The notes beneath the pieces were generated by a model. The model worked only from the letters and a program-made list of their open reading frames with translations, was not told the origin of the DNA and did not search any database. The position numbers and the translations under genes are program-made. From positions 124,001 through 188,000 of the forward strand of contig NZ_JQKP01000001.1 of the NCBI RefSeq assembly GCF_000746095.1: DNA of 64,000 nt, read 5' to 3'. Below are positions 34,452-43,126 of this stretch, in pieces (the first letter of the stretch is position 1; each line of letters opens with the position of its first letter). The DNA is from Ferriphaselus sp. R-1. Lineage in GTDB: Bacteria > Pseudomonadota > Gammaproteobacteria > Burkholderiales > Gallionellaceae.

Positions 34452-34588
34452 ATGGCTGAATTTATGCAAGCGCTTTTCGGAAGAAATTTTCGGGGATTTT
34501 TCGACGCGATTCGGCGATGGGTTGAACGCTGCAAGCAGGCCATGTTTTCAGCGAGCAAGCACTGACTTGATGCGTGGAAACGCCGGGA

Positions 34589-35128
34589 TCAGGCCTGCAA
34601 CGCGCTCAGAAAACGGGGCCAGTCGAAGTACGGGCCGGGGTCGGTCTTGCGGCCTGGGGCGATGTCGCTGTGGCCGGTGATGTCGCGCAGCGGGTAATGG
34701 CGTTGCAGGCGGCGGGTGAGGCGGATCAGTGCGGCATACTGGGCATCGGTGAACGGGGTGTCGTCATCGCCCTCCAGTTCGATGCCCAGGGAGAAATCGT
34801 TGCAGCGGCTGCGTCCCTGCCATTCGGATACCCCGGCGTGCCAAGCCCGCTTGCTGCAGGACACGAACTGGATGAGCTGGCCATCGCGCCGGACGAGGAA
34901 GTGCGCCGAGACTTGCAGCCCGCGCAAGCGCTCGTAGTACGGATGCGTGTCACAGTCCAGGGTGTTGGTGAACAGTTGCTCGATGGCTTTGCCGCCGAAC
35001 TCGCCCGGCGGCAAGCTGATGTTGTGGATGACCAGCAGCGAGACCTCCGTACCCGGCAAGCGCCGGTCGCAGTTGGGCGAGGCGATGCGGCGCAGGCCGT
35101 GGCACCAGCCTTCAGCATCAATCCTCAT
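34589..35128 (-). CDS. ampD: 1,6-anhydro-N-acetylmuramyl-L-alanine amidase AmpD
   Basis: Cytoplasmic zinc amidase for muropeptide recycling. The 179-residue protein keeps the zinc ligands H35 (VIHNISLP), H153 and D163 (TGHSDIAPGRKTDPG) and catalytic K161. The extended SAHFLVRRDGQLIQFVSCSKRAWHAG pattern is also typical. It overlaps the end of pilR by 11 bases and so is probably in the same operon. Confidence 0.95.
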   Translation of the reverse strand: MRIDAEGWCHGLRRIASPNCDRRLPGTEVSLLVIHNISLPPGEFGGKAIEQLFTNTLDCDTHPYYERLRGLQVSAHFLVRRDGQLIQFVSCSKRAWHAGVSEWQGRSRCNDFSLGIELEGDDDTPFTDAQYAALIRLTRRLQRHYPLRDITGHSDIAPGRKTDPGPYFDWPRFLSALQA

Positions 35129-36503
35129 CCTTGTCCGCTCCCTTGATACCCAACCGCTCCATGCGATAGCGCAGGGTGCGGAAGGTCACGCCCAGCAGCC
35201 GTGCGGCGGCGGTACGGTTGAAACGGGTGCGATCCAGCGCCTTGAGGATCTCGGTGCGCTCGACCTGGTCGAGGTAGTCCGGCAAGGCCACCGAGCCGTC
35301 GGCGACCACGGGCGCGGCCTGGGTGGAACCCGCATCGGGGGGCAGTTGCAGGTCGGCGAGCTGGATGGTCGCGTCGTCGCACAGCGCCAGCGCGCGTTCG
35401 ATGATGTTCTCCAGCTCGCGCACGTTGCCGGGGAAATCATAGGTGCTGAGCGCACGCAGCGCGTCCGGCGCGAAGCTCACGTTGGATGCACCGCGCAGGC
35501 GCAGCAACAGGCGCTGGGCGATCTCCGGGATGTCGTCGCGCAACTCGCGCAGCGGCGGCATGGTCAGGTTGATGACGTTCAGCCGGTAATACAAGTCCTG
35601 GCGGAACTTGCCTTCCTGCACCCGCCGAGCGAGGTCGTTGTGAGTGGCGCTGATGATGCGCACATCCACCGCCTCCTCCTGGGTGGCACCGACCTTGCGC
35701 ACTTTCTTCTCCTGAATGGCGCGCAGCAGCTTGACCTGCATCGCCAGCGGCAGATCAGCCACTTCATCGAGGAACAGCGTGCCGCCGTGGGCGGACTGGA
35801 AGAAGCCGTCACGGTCACTGTCCGCGCCGGTGAACGCGCCCTTGCGGTAACCGAAGAACTCGCTCTCCATCAGGTTCTCCGGGATGGCGCCGCAGTTGAC
35901 GGCGATGAAGGGGTGCTCGCGGCGGGCGCTCTGTGCCACGATCAGCCGTGCCGCCAGCTCCTTGCCGCTGCCCGATTCGCCGCAGATGTGGACGGGAGCC
36001 TGGCTGCGCGCCACGCGGCTGATGAGGTCGCGCACTTTCTGCATGGCGGGCGCATGGCCGAGCAGGCCCTGCGCGTCGTCGCCCTGCGCGGACAGACCGG
36101 GAGCGGACTTGGGAGTCTGGATGGCGGACTTGACCAGGGCGCGCAGCTGTTCCAGCGCAACCGGTTTGGACAGGTAGTCGAACGCGCCGGCCTTGAGCGC
36201 GGTGATGGCGCTCTCCATGTTGCCGTGGGCAGTGATGACGGCGATGGGCAGTTCCAGGTTCTGCGCCGCGATATGGCGGACAATCTGCAGACCCTCGCCA
36301 TCCGGCAGGCGCATGTCGGTCAGGCAAAGGTCGTAGCGGGCCTCGTTCAGGCAGGCCAGCGCGGCTCCCACGCTGTCGGCGCGATCCACTTCCAGTCCCA
36401 TGCGCAGCAGGGCCAGCTCCAGCAACTCCAGGATGTCCGGCTCATCGTCCACCAGTAAGACGCGCGCGGACTGGCTCAGGGACAATCGTCGCTCATTGCT
36501 CAT
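35118..36503 (-). CDS. pilR: Sigma54-dependent response regulator PilR
   Basis: Two-component regulator for type IV pilus genes. The 461-residue protein has a receiver domain with D63 (LTDMRLPDGE), an AAA+ domain with GESGSGKE, GAFTGAD and GTLFLDEVADLP, and a Fis-type helix-turn-helix at the C-terminus (NRTAAARLLGVTFRTLRYRM). The ATG at 36503 has a GGAGGA site. The start overlaps pilS by 11 bases. Another NtrC-like system is possible, but the PP0621-pilS-pilR-ampD order supports PilR. Confidence 0.9.
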   Translation of the reverse strand: MSNERRLSLSQSARVLLVDDEPDILELLELALLRMGLEVDRADSVGAALACLNEARYDLCLTDMRLPDGEGLQIVRHIAAQNLELPIAVITAHGNMESAITALKAGAFDYLSKPVALEQLRALVKSAIQTPKSAPGLSAQGDDAQGLLGHAPAMQKVRDLISRVARSQAPVHICGESGSGKELAARLIVAQSARREHPFIAVNCGAIPENLMESEFFGYRKGAFTGADSDRDGFFQSAHGGTLFLDEVADLPLAMQVKLLRAIQEKKVRKVGATQEEAVDVRIISATHNDLARRVQEGKFRQDLYYRLNVINLTMPPLRELRDDIPEIAQRLLLRLRGASNVSFAPDALRALSTYDFPGNVRELENIIERALALCDDATIQLADLQLPPDAGSTQAAPVVADGSVALPDYLDQVERTEILKALDRTRFNRTAAARLLGVTFRTLRYRMERLGIKGADKDED

Positions 36504-38094
36504 CGCTTCCTCCAAAGGTGATCCTGAAACACGCACCTTGTTCTTCCCTCGGCAGGTGTTCCAGGCGTGCGCCGTTAGCCTCGCACAGCTCGCGCGAGAT
36601 GTACAAGCCCAGGCCGGTCCCGGCGGCATCGGTGGTGAAGAACGGCTCGAACAGGTGCGGCAGCACAGCGGGGGCGATACCCGGCCCGTCGTCGCTCACG
36701 TCCAGCAAGATGCGCCCGTCCTCTTCCCGGGCGTGCAGGGTGACGCTGCCCGGCTGCTGGCGACTATGCCGCAGGGCATTGCTGCACAGGTTCCACAGGA
36801 TCTGTTCCAGATGTCCCCGGTCGAAGCGGACCGGCAGGTGGGCCGCGCGTTTCAGGCTGACGGTCTTGGCCGGAGTGCCGGTGGGCTGCAGGATCTCGCG
36901 TATCAGTCCCGGCAGTTGCTGGCTGAGGTCGAAGTTCTCCTGATGCAGCCGGTCGCGCCGGTTGAGCTGCATGATGTCCTGCACCAGGCAGTTGAGGCGT
37001 GCCACGTTCGACAGGATCAGCTGTTGTAGCCGGTTGCGCGAGTCGGCGCGTTTCTCCTCACTCAGCAGTTCGGCGGCGTAGCTGATGGAGGCGAGCGGGT
37101 TGCGCACCTCGTGGGCGATGCTGGCGGTGAGGCGGCCCAGTGCCGCCAGTTTGAACTGCTGGGCCTGTTCCTGGATGCGCCGGGTGTCCTCCAGCACGAC
37201 GACCGCCCCCCGGAAGCCATCTTCCCGTACCGGCAGGAAGCGCACTCTGAGTGTCTGAGCCTGGCCGGGCACGGTGAGCGCGGTCGTGGTCTGCTCGGGG
37301 TGTAGGCACCAGGTCTCATGCAATCGAGCCAGTTCGGGGACGCTCTCGGTGAGCGAGCCGCCCGTGCTGACTTCGGTTCCCAGCAAGCGGGAGGCGCTGG
37401 GGTTGGCCTGATGGATGCCGCCGTGCTCGTCCAGCATCAGCACCCCGTCAGGCAGGTCGTGGATCAGCAGCCGATTGGCTTCGGCCATCATGGCCAGCTC
37501 CATGCCGCGCTGCATGGCGAGCTGCTCGCTCTGCATGGCGTAGCGGGCAAGCAGGTGGGCCAGCCAGGTCACGGCGAAATAAGCCACACAGAGCAGGCCG
37601 ACCTGCATGAACAGCTCGGGCACTGCGCCGCGCGTCAGCACCGCATAGCCGTGCTGCAACAGCACCGCGATGCTGGCCAGCGCGGCGTAGAACAAGGTGG
37701 CCGGTCCATGGCTGACCAGCCCGGTGGCGGCCAGCGAGACCAGCAAGAGCACGTTCAGGCCGCTGGTGATGCCGCCGCTGGCATCGGCGAGCAGGGTGAT
37801 GCCGAGGATGTCTACCCCGACCAGCAGCGCGAGCTGCACGTCAAAGCTCGGTCGGCGCAGGCGTACCGTCAGCAATCCCAGCAGTGTCAGCAGGAAGTAG
37901 CCCAGGCTGGCCCGGAAGAACTGGGGCGTGTCGTTGCTGCCCAGCCAGAGCGAGGCGCTGAACGGGTAGAGCAGGAACAGAAACACGCCGCCCAGGGTCA
38001 GTCGATAGGCGGCATAGAAATACAGGGAACGCCACAGGCGCTCCTGGACCGGAGCGATGCCGTATTCGAGGGTGGGCGTGGCGAGGAAGGGCAC
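36493..38094 (-). CDS. pilS: Sensor histidine kinase PilS
   Basis: Membrane sensor of about 533 residues. It has roughly six membrane segments in the first 190 residues, a PAS region (NRLLIHDLPDGVLMLDEHG), HisKA with SIAHEVRNPLASISYAAELL and HATPase with NLCSNALRHSR and DDGPGIAP. It phosphorylates PilR. The likely start is GTG 38094, two bases after the PP0621-family gene's stop codon; the frame is open another 15 codons upstream. Confidence 0.9.
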   Translation of the reverse strand: MPFLATPTLEYGIAPVQERLWRSLYFYAAYRLTLGGVFLFLLYPFSASLWLGSNDTPQFFRASLGYFLLTLLGLLTVRLRRPSFDVQLALLVGVDILGITLLADASGGITSGLNVLLLVSLAATGLVSHGPATLFYAALASIAVLLQHGYAVLTRGAVPELFMQVGLLCVAYFAVTWLAHLLARYAMQSEQLAMQRGMELAMMAEANRLLIHDLPDGVLMLDEHGGIHQANPSASRLLGTEVSTGGSLTESVPELARLHETWCLHPEQTTTALTVPGQAQTLRVRFLPVREDGFRGAVVVLEDTRRIQEQAQQFKLAALGRLTASIAHEVRNPLASISYAAELLSEEKRADSRNRLQQLILSNVARLNCLVQDIMQLNRRDRLHQENFDLSQQLPGLIREILQPTGTPAKTVSLKRAAHLPVRFDRGHLEQILWNLCSNALRHSRQQPGSVTLHAREEDGRILLDVSDDGPGIAPAVLPHLFEPFFTTDAAGTGLGLYISRELCEANGARLEHLPREEQGACFRITFGGSDEQ

Positions 38095-38096
38095 GG

Positions 38097-38318
38097 TCAG
38101 TCGGCGGTACCGTGGGCGCGGCGGTGGGCCTCGCTGCAATAATACTTGCCCCCGGCCAGGAGGCTCTCACCTTTGGGCAGGTGTACGCCGCACTGCGCGC
38201 AGCGCACCATGTCTTCGGTGACTTCCGGTGTGTGGTGCTTGCGCGGGGGCCGGCGGTAGGATTTCAGCAGCAGATAGACCAGCGCCGCGATGGCGACCAG
38301 AAACAATAAACGACTCAT
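38097..38318 (-). CDS. PP0621-family small membrane protein
   Basis: The 73-residue protein has one N-terminal membrane helix (RLLFLVAIAALVYLLLKSY), a basic linker and a C-terminal Cys pair region (MVRCAQCGVHLPKGE, YYCSEAHRRAH) resembling a small zinc ribbon. This family typically precedes pilS. Function is unknown. A GGAG site precedes the ATG. Confidence 0.85.
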   Translation of the reverse strand: MSRLLFLVAIAALVYLLLKSYRRPPRKHHTPEVTEDMVRCAQCGVHLPKGESLLAGGKYYCSEAHRRAHGTAD

Positions 38319-38396
38319 CGTCGTCACTCCATTCGGGAATCGGGAACAGCCCGCACTTTATCACTCGTCAGCCGTTTGCGGGAGCGTGCCGCCGCC

Positions 38397-38942
38397 TCAG
38401 GGGCGGGGCTGTAACGGGATGCGCTCGATCAGTACGCTGGCCGCGCCGTCGCTGATCCAGCATTGGCCGTCCTGGATGGTGGCCTGCAAAGACATGGTGC
38501 GTTGCGCCAGCCGGGCCAGCGCGCTCGTCTGCTCGGGCGGCAGCTGGTACACGCTCAGATTGGTCAGTCGGGCGAAGGCGCTCTTGTTCTGCTCGAACCA
38601 GATGTCGGCGGCGCGACCGCCATAGGCGTAAAGCACCACCTGATCGGCGCGACCGCAGGCGCGGCGGATCAGCTTCTCGTCCGGCAGACCGACATCCAGC
38701 CAGAGTTGGATCGCGCCGGTCAGGTCCTTCTGCCACAGCGCAGGTTCGTCATCCGCACTCAATCCACGCCCGAAATCCAGCCATTCGTGCGCGTGCAGCG
38801 CGAAGGCCAGCAGCCGCACCATCATCCGCTCGTCCGTCTCGGACGGATGCCGCGCCAGCGTCAGCCCGTGGTCGGCGTAGTAGTGTCGCTCCATATCGGC
38901 GATCTGGAGATTGGCTTTGAAGACGGTGGATTTGATGGCCAT
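38397..38942 (-). CDS. yaeQ: YaeQ family protein
   Basis: The 181-residue protein matches YaeQ throughout: MAIKSTVFKANLQIADMERHYYADHGLTLARHPSETDERMMVRLLAFALHA (seen in pieces), WLDVGLPDEKLIRRACGRADQVVLYAYGG and the C-terminal ISDGAASVLIER. The fold is nuclease-like (PD-D/EXK), but no activity is established. It ends 55 bases from the next gene and follows arfB by 2 bases. Confidence 0.9.
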   Translation of the reverse strand: MAIKSTVFKANLQIADMERHYYADHGLTLARHPSETDERMMVRLLAFALHAHEWLDFGRGLSADDEPALWQKDLTGAIQLWLDVGLPDEKLIRRACGRADQVVLYAYGGRAADIWFEQNKSAFARLTNLSVYQLPPEQTSALARLAQRTMSLQATIQDGQCWISDGAASVLIERIPLQPRP

Positions 38943-38944
38943 GG

Positions 38945-39358
38945 TTATTCGCTGACTCTGCCGCGCAGTTGTTTCACCGCGCCGCGTTTGGTTTTACTTT
39001 CGATGCGCCGTTGCTGCGAGCCGCGCGTGGGTTTGGTGGCGATGCGCCTCTTCGGCGGCGTGGCCACGCTTTGCAGTAGTGCCTTCAGCCGCCGCAGCGC
39101 GGCACTGCGGTTCTGTTCCTGATTGCGAAACTCCTGTGCCTTGATCACCAGCACGCCGTCCTTGCTGATGCGCTGGTCGGCGAGATTCAGCACCCGCTGC
39201 TTGAAAGCCTCCGGCAACGAAGAAGCCTGGATGTCGAAACGCAGTTGCACCGCGCTGGACACCTTGTTGACGTTCTGCCCGCCCGCGCCCTGCGCGCGGA
39301 TCGCCGAGAACTCGATCTCGCGCAGAGAAAGCAACAGACCGGGGGTGAGGTAGAGCAT
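38945..39358 (-). CDS. arfB: Alternative ribosome-rescue factor ArfB
   Basis: Peptidyl-tRNA hydrolase of 137 residues that frees stalled ribosomes. The catalytic GGQ loop is RAQGAGGQNVNKVSSAVQLRF (the GGQ at about 27-29). The basic C-terminal tail (KRRIATKPTRGSQQRRIESKTKRG) enters the empty mRNA channel. It is shorter than class I release factors and lacks a codon-recognition domain. It is cotranscribed with yaeQ. Confidence 0.94.
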   Translation of the reverse strand: MLYLTPGLLLSLREIEFSAIRAQGAGGQNVNKVSSAVQLRFDIQASSLPEAFKQRVLNLADQRISKDGVLVIKAQEFRNQEQNRSAALRRLKALLQSVATPPKRRIATKPTRGSQQRRIESKTKRGAVKQLRGRVSE

Positions 39359-39362
39359 GGTT

Positions 39363-39725
39363 CTAGCGTCTTTTTGTCAAATACATGAGAGTTGCTGAAA
39401 TGAATAGCCCAAGGAGAGGAGAAAGCAGCGCAAACACATTTCTTCCGCCGTCTCCAATGGCGCGCATCTCGACTTCTTCTGGAGAAAAGACATCGTCTTG
39501 GTTGAGGTCAAAGGCTGCGAGTTGGGAGTTTAAACAACTGTTTGTGGCTAGGGTTTGGCTGATGATAGGCGCACTGAACAGAAGTGCTCCAAGCAAAACT
39601 ACCAAAAAAACTTGCAGCTTACCTTTGTAGAACTTTCGGAATGCGCGAATTGCAGCAACTGGAGCCGCCAATGCTGCTACTAGGGGAACTATCCTGAACC
39701 ATTCTGAAAGTATCAATTCGCACAT
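39363..39725 (-). CDS. Hypothetical membrane protein with EF-hand-like loop
   Basis: I do not recognise this 120-residue protein. It has three hydrophobic segments (VPLVAALAAPVAAI, LQVFLVVLLGALLFSAPII, LLSPLLGLFISATLMYL). Between the second and third is a calcium-loop-like DLNQDDVFSPEEVE. Base composition is lower in GC than its neighbours, so it may be acquired. It is 4 bases from arfB, on the same strand. Confidence 0.65.
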   Translation of the reverse strand: MCELILSEWFRIVPLVAALAAPVAAIRAFRKFYKGKLQVFLVVLLGALLFSAPIISQTLATNSCLNSQLAAFDLNQDDVFSPEEVEMRAIGDGGRNVFALLSPLLGLFISATLMYLTKRR

Positions 39726-39735
39726 TTGTTGTAGT

Positions 39736-39957
39736 TCAATTTTCCAGCAGACGGATGGTGGCGGCTCCGGCTACGCTCACCACTTGCCCGGCGCGTATCT
39801 TGGCCGTCTTGCGCAGCTCAAGCACACCGTCCACCGAGACCATGCCCTCTGCCACCATCATCTTGCCCGCCCCGCCGGAATCGCACACGCCGGTGAGCTT
39901 GAGCAGGTCGTTGAGGGCGACGAACTCGCCGCGCAGGTGGAAATCGAGTTGTTGCAT
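39736..39957 (-). CDS. S4-domain RNA-binding protein (YbcJ-like)
   Basis: The 73-residue protein is essentially one S4 domain: FVALNDLLKLTGVCDSGGAGKMMVAEGMVSVDGVLELRKTAKIRAGQVVSVAG. It resembles YbcJ. A longer frame continues upstream into a palindromic repeat (giving a repeat-encoded leader), so the start MQQLDFHLRG at 39957 with a GGAGG site is chosen. It probably binds structured RNA; the target is unknown. Confidence 0.88.
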   Translation of the reverse strand: MQQLDFHLRGEFVALNDLLKLTGVCDSGGAGKMMVAEGMVSVDGVLELRKTAKIRAGQVVSVAGAATIRLLEN

Positions 39958-39974
39958 GTCAGCCTCCTTGGTGC

Positions 39975-40094
39975 CGTCATTCCCGCGCATGCGGGAATCC
40001 AGCAATACAAATGGCCCGCGTAGCGGCCAAAACCTGCGTTGCTCCGCTGCGCGGAGTTATATCTCACTGGATTCCCGTGTTCACGGGAATGACG
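39975..40094. repeat. Palindromic repeat, family A
   Basis: Arms CGTCATTCCCGCGCATGCGG and the inverse TTCACGGGAATGACG enclose an inner stretch. It is related to the elements at 14171-14256 and 54735-54892. It lies between the S4-domain gene and prfC. Confidence 0.82.
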
Positions 40095-40104
40095 GCAAAA
40101 TCTG

Positions 40105-41736
40105 CTACAGCTTCGCCGCGTGTTCCCGGGTGTCGTGGAACACCACTTTCGGCCAGCGCTCCTGGGTCAGGCGCAGGTTGACGTTGTTCGGCGCGAGGTA
40201 GGCCAGGTTGCCCGCCGCGTCGATGGAGAGATTGTGCGACAGCGCTTTCTCGAAGTCGCCCAGCATTTTCTTGTCGTCACAGCTCACCCAGCGCGCGCTG
40301 CTGATGGCGGCGTTCTCGAACATCGCGTCCACGCCGTATTCGCCTTGCAGGCGGCTGGCTACCACGTCGAACTGCAACATGCCAACCGCGCCGATGATGA
40401 GGTCGCCGCCGTCCATGGGCTTGAACACCTGCACCGCGCCTTCTTCGCCGAGTTGTTGCAGTCCCTTGTGGAGCTGCTTGACCTTGAGCGGGTTGCGGAT
40501 GCGCACCGCACGGAAGAAGTCCGGCGCGAAGTAGGGGATGCCGGTGAATTGCAGCAGCTCGCCTTCGGAGAAGCTGTCGCCGATCTGCATGTTGCCGTGG
40601 TTGGGCAGGCCGATGATGTCGCCCGCGTAGGCTTCCTCCACCTGCTCGCGGCTGGAGGCCATGAAGGTCACCACGCTGCTTACTCTGATCTCCTTGCCGA
40701 TGCGCAGGTGCTTCATCTTCATGCCGCGCTCGAAATGGCCGGAGCAGACGCGCAAGAAGGCGATGCGGTCGCGGTGCGCCGGATCCATATTGGCCTGGAT
40801 CTTGAACACGAAGCCGGAGAACGGCTGCTCGGCGGGCTCCACGGCGCGCACGCTGGCATCGCGGCTACGCGGCGCAGGTGCCCAGTCCAGCAGGGCGTTG
40901 AGGATCTCGCGCACGCCGAAGTTGTTGATGGCGGAACCGAAGAACACCGGGGTTTGCTTGCCTTCGAGGAAGCGTTGCAGGTCGAAGGGATGCGAGGCTC
41001 CGTGCACCAGCTCGACTTCCATCTTCAGTTGCTCGATCTCCAGCGGGAAGCGCTCGGCCAGGATGGGGTTGTCGATTCCTTTGATGACTTCCACCTCGCC
41101 GTCGGCGCGCTCCTCGCCCGGCTTGAACAGCAGGATCTCGTCGCGCAGCAAGTGATACACGCCACGGAAGGTCTTGCCCATGCCCAGCGGCCAGGTCACC
41201 GGCGCGCACTGGATGTTCAGCACCGATTCCACCTCGTCCAGCAGCTCCAGCGAATCGCGCACCTCGCGGTCCATCTTGTTCATGAAAGTGACGATGGGCG
41301 TGTTGCGCATGCGGCACACGTTGAGCAGCTTGATGGTCTGCGCTTCCACGCCCTTGGCCGCATCGATCACCATCAGCGCGGAATCGACTGCGGTCAGCAC
41401 GCGATAGGTATCTTCGGAGAAATCCTGGTGACCCGGCGTGTCGAGCAGGTTCACCACATGGTCGCGGTACTCGAACTGCATCACCGACGATGCCACCGAG
41501 ATCCCGCGCTGCTTTTCGATTTCGAGGAAGTCGGAAGTCGCATGGCGGCCGCTCTTGCGCGCCTTCACCGCCCCCGCCATCTGGATCGCGCCCGAGAACA
41601 GCAGCAGCTTCTCGGTCAGCGTGGTCTTGCCCGCATCCGGGTGGGAGATGATGCCGAACGTGCGGCGGCGCGCCACTTCGCGGGCGATGACTTCGCTGGG
41701 CGCGGCGGTATTCCCTGTGTTGTTTTCCTGATCCAT
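40105..41736 (-). CDS. prfC: Peptide chain release factor 3 PrfC
   Basis: Translational GTPase of 543 residues that recycles RF1/RF2. Its G-motifs are G1 [11 protein letters not shown]3 DTPGHQDF and G4 NKMDRE. RF3-specific segments include [26 protein letters not shown] and the C-terminal [22 protein letters not shown]. The start at MDQENN fits the family. It is followed by a repeat and the S4 gene, and preceded by about 280 non-coding bases and tRNA-Val. Confidence 0.96.
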   Translation of the reverse strand: MDQENNTGNTAAPSEVIAREVARRRTFGIISHPDAGKTTLTEKLLLFSGAIQMAGAVKARKSGRHATSDFLEIEKQRGISVASSVMQFEYRDHVVNLLDTPGHQDFSEDTYRVLTAVDSALMVIDAAKGVEAQTIKLLNVCRMRNTPIVTFMNKMDREVRDSLELLDEVESVLNIQCAPVTWPLGMGKTFRGVYHLLRDEILLFKPGEERADGEVEVIKGIDNPILAERFPLEIEQLKMEVELVHGASHPFDLQRFLEGKQTPVFFGSAINNFGVREILNALLDWAPAPRSRDASVRAVEPAEQPFSGFVFKIQANMDPAHRDRIAFLRVCSGHFERGMKMKHLRIGKEIRVSSVVTFMASSREQVEEAYAGDIIGLPNHGNMQIGDSFSEGELLQFTGIPYFAPDFFRAVRIRNPLKVKQLHKGLQQLGEEGAVQVFKPMDGGDLIIGAVGMLQFDVVASRLQGEYGVDAMFENAAISSARWVSCDDKKMLGDFEKALSHNLSIDAAGNLAYLAPNNVNLRLTQERWPKVVFHDTREHAAKL

Positions 41737-42014
41737 TCGATGGCCTGCAAGCTATATCGCAAAGGGCCGCAAGTCTAAAGACTTTGGGTGGGGATGTCTA
41801 ACGGCTGGGTGGATTCTGGTGGTGGCCAACGTCAGTGGGCATCGAGCGGAGGCTGTGGGACGTATCTTTTCCAGATGCTCATCAGGCGATAGCGCGCTTG
41901 CTACCTGACTTCGCTGAGCCACGATACAGATGTTAGGGATAGGCTGGAATGATGACACGCATCGGCACTATGCGGGCTTTCGACCATGACGGGATAGTTA
42001 ACAACTGATTTGAT
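41737..42014. other. Non-coding spacer upstream of prfC
   Basis: I see no gene, repeat or strong promoter in these 278 bases. Short open frames here lack similarity or ribosome sites. It must hold the prfC promoter, which I cannot place with confidence. Confidence 0.5.
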
Positions 42015-42089
42015 TGGTGGGCGATACTGGGTTCGAACCAGTGACCCCTGCCGTGTGAAGGCAGTGCTCTACCGCTGAGCTAACCGCCC
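42015..42089 (-). tRNA. tRNA-Val (CAC)
   Basis: On the minus strand the acceptor GGGCGGT pairs with ATCGCCC, and the anticodon loop is TTCACAC within a CTGCC/GGCAG stem, giving anticodon CAC. The T-loop is GGTTCGAAC. CCA is encoded at the end (42015-42017). Confidence 0.94.
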
Positions 42090-42256
42090 AATCAAGGGCG
42101 CGGATTAAATCACAACCGCTGGCCGGTGGTCAATTCGTTTATGGGGCGATAAAGTGACCGGAGTAGAGTGATCCACGGGTATCATCCCGGCTGGCATGGG
42201 GAGTGGTCCGAACTCCCTTATATTTGATCGAGAGAGTCGCTACCCCCCGTTCGCGC

Positions 42257-42763
42257 ATGATAGAGCTGATCACCCTCACTATCCTTGTCACTGTCGTAAT
42301 CGCCCTGATCCGGCCAGGGCGGACCCCGCCGCTCGACAATCCGCTGGTAATCGAACGCGGCGGGCAGTTCCACTCGACTCTGGCACCGCAGCTAAATCTG
42401 GCTCAGCCGCTGATCGAGGCCATCGCGCGTCGCTTGTTGGATGACGGTCTGCCGCCGGGCGATAGCGAGACGCTGTGTTTCGAGATTCGTGACGCGGAGG
42501 TGGCGGCGCATGGCCAGAAGTTCTATCTGCTGGGGCTGACCCGGCGCAATGGCATGCTGTATTTTCAGGCCATCGGGCCGCGCCCGCTGGTGCCGGACAC
42601 GGATCGTGACACGCCTTACAAGGTGCTGCAGGATTATGCGGCGCAGGTGCTGGTCAACATTCCCGCGACTCCGGGTGACGCGGAGCTAGGCGTGCAACTG
42701 GTACAAACGGTGCTCGCCGTCGCTGCGTCACGCGGCATTAGTGCCCGGCAACTGTCCGTCTAG
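42257..42763 (+). CDS. Hypothetical protein with N-terminal membrane anchor
   Basis: I do not recognise this protein. It is about 168 residues from ATG 42257 (a GTG at 42203 is possible). It has one hydrophobic helix (ITLTILVTVVIALI) and then a soluble alpha/beta part (RGGQFHSTLAPQLNLAQPLIEAIARRLLDDG, LCFEIRDAEVAAHGQKFYLLGLTRRNGMLYFQAIGPRP). Its TAG stop codon is part of the CTAG at the left end of the adjacent MITE. Confidence 0.65.
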   Translation: MIELITLTILVTVVIALIRPGRTPPLDNPLVIERGGQFHSTLAPQLNLAQPLIEAIARRLLDDGLPPGDSETLCFEIRDAEVAAHGQKFYLLGLTRRNGMLYFQAIGPRPLVPDTDRDTPYKVLQDYAAQVLVNIPATPGDAELGVQLVQTVLAVAASRGISARQLSV

Positions 42764-43126
42764 GGCGTGTTAACACTTATTTCACATCTGCGTTGCAGCG
42801 AGAAAGCTGTGGATGCAAGGCGCGAGCCGCCGCGAATGGCAGCGACCATGACACGGTGCGCGAAGCGAGGGGTGCGGGAATGGTCGCCTGCGGTCGCTCC
42901 CGCAAACGGCTGCTACGCAGTAACGTGTCGCGACCGCGCATTCGCAAGGTTCGCAACACCGCAGACGCGGTTTTCTCGCAGCCACCCTTCGGGACGGGGG
43001 CGATTTGGGCGCCCTCCTTTGTCGCAAGCCGCTGGTAATGGCTTGTATTACGGCGCGTCTTGCTTCGCGGATGGCATCCCAAATCGCCCCCGTCGCAGAT
43101 GCGAAATAAGTGTTAACACGCCCTAG
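42760..43126. mobile_element. 367-bp MITE with 33-bp terminal inverted repeats and CTAG duplication
   Basis: CTAG followed by GGCGTGTTAACACTTATTTC begins at 42760. The inverse, ending in CTAG, stops at 43126. The terminal repeats run about 33 bp with one mismatch. A CTAG target duplication is typical of IS5-type elements, so this is probably a non-autonomous IS5-family derivative. No transposase frame is present, and open frames inside do not look coding. Confidence 0.88.

Noticed and set aside
40120-41778. 552-codon open frame opposite prfC
   Set aside because: Antisense shadow of a conserved translational GTPase; low-complexity His/Ala/Gln content and no recognisable domain.
41752-41958. 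Short minus-strand frame upstream of prfC
   Set aside because: No ribosome site or similarity; composition is not protein-like.
42767-43126. Open frames within the MITE
   Set aside because: They arise in repeat DNA on both strands and have no ribosome site or family similarity.
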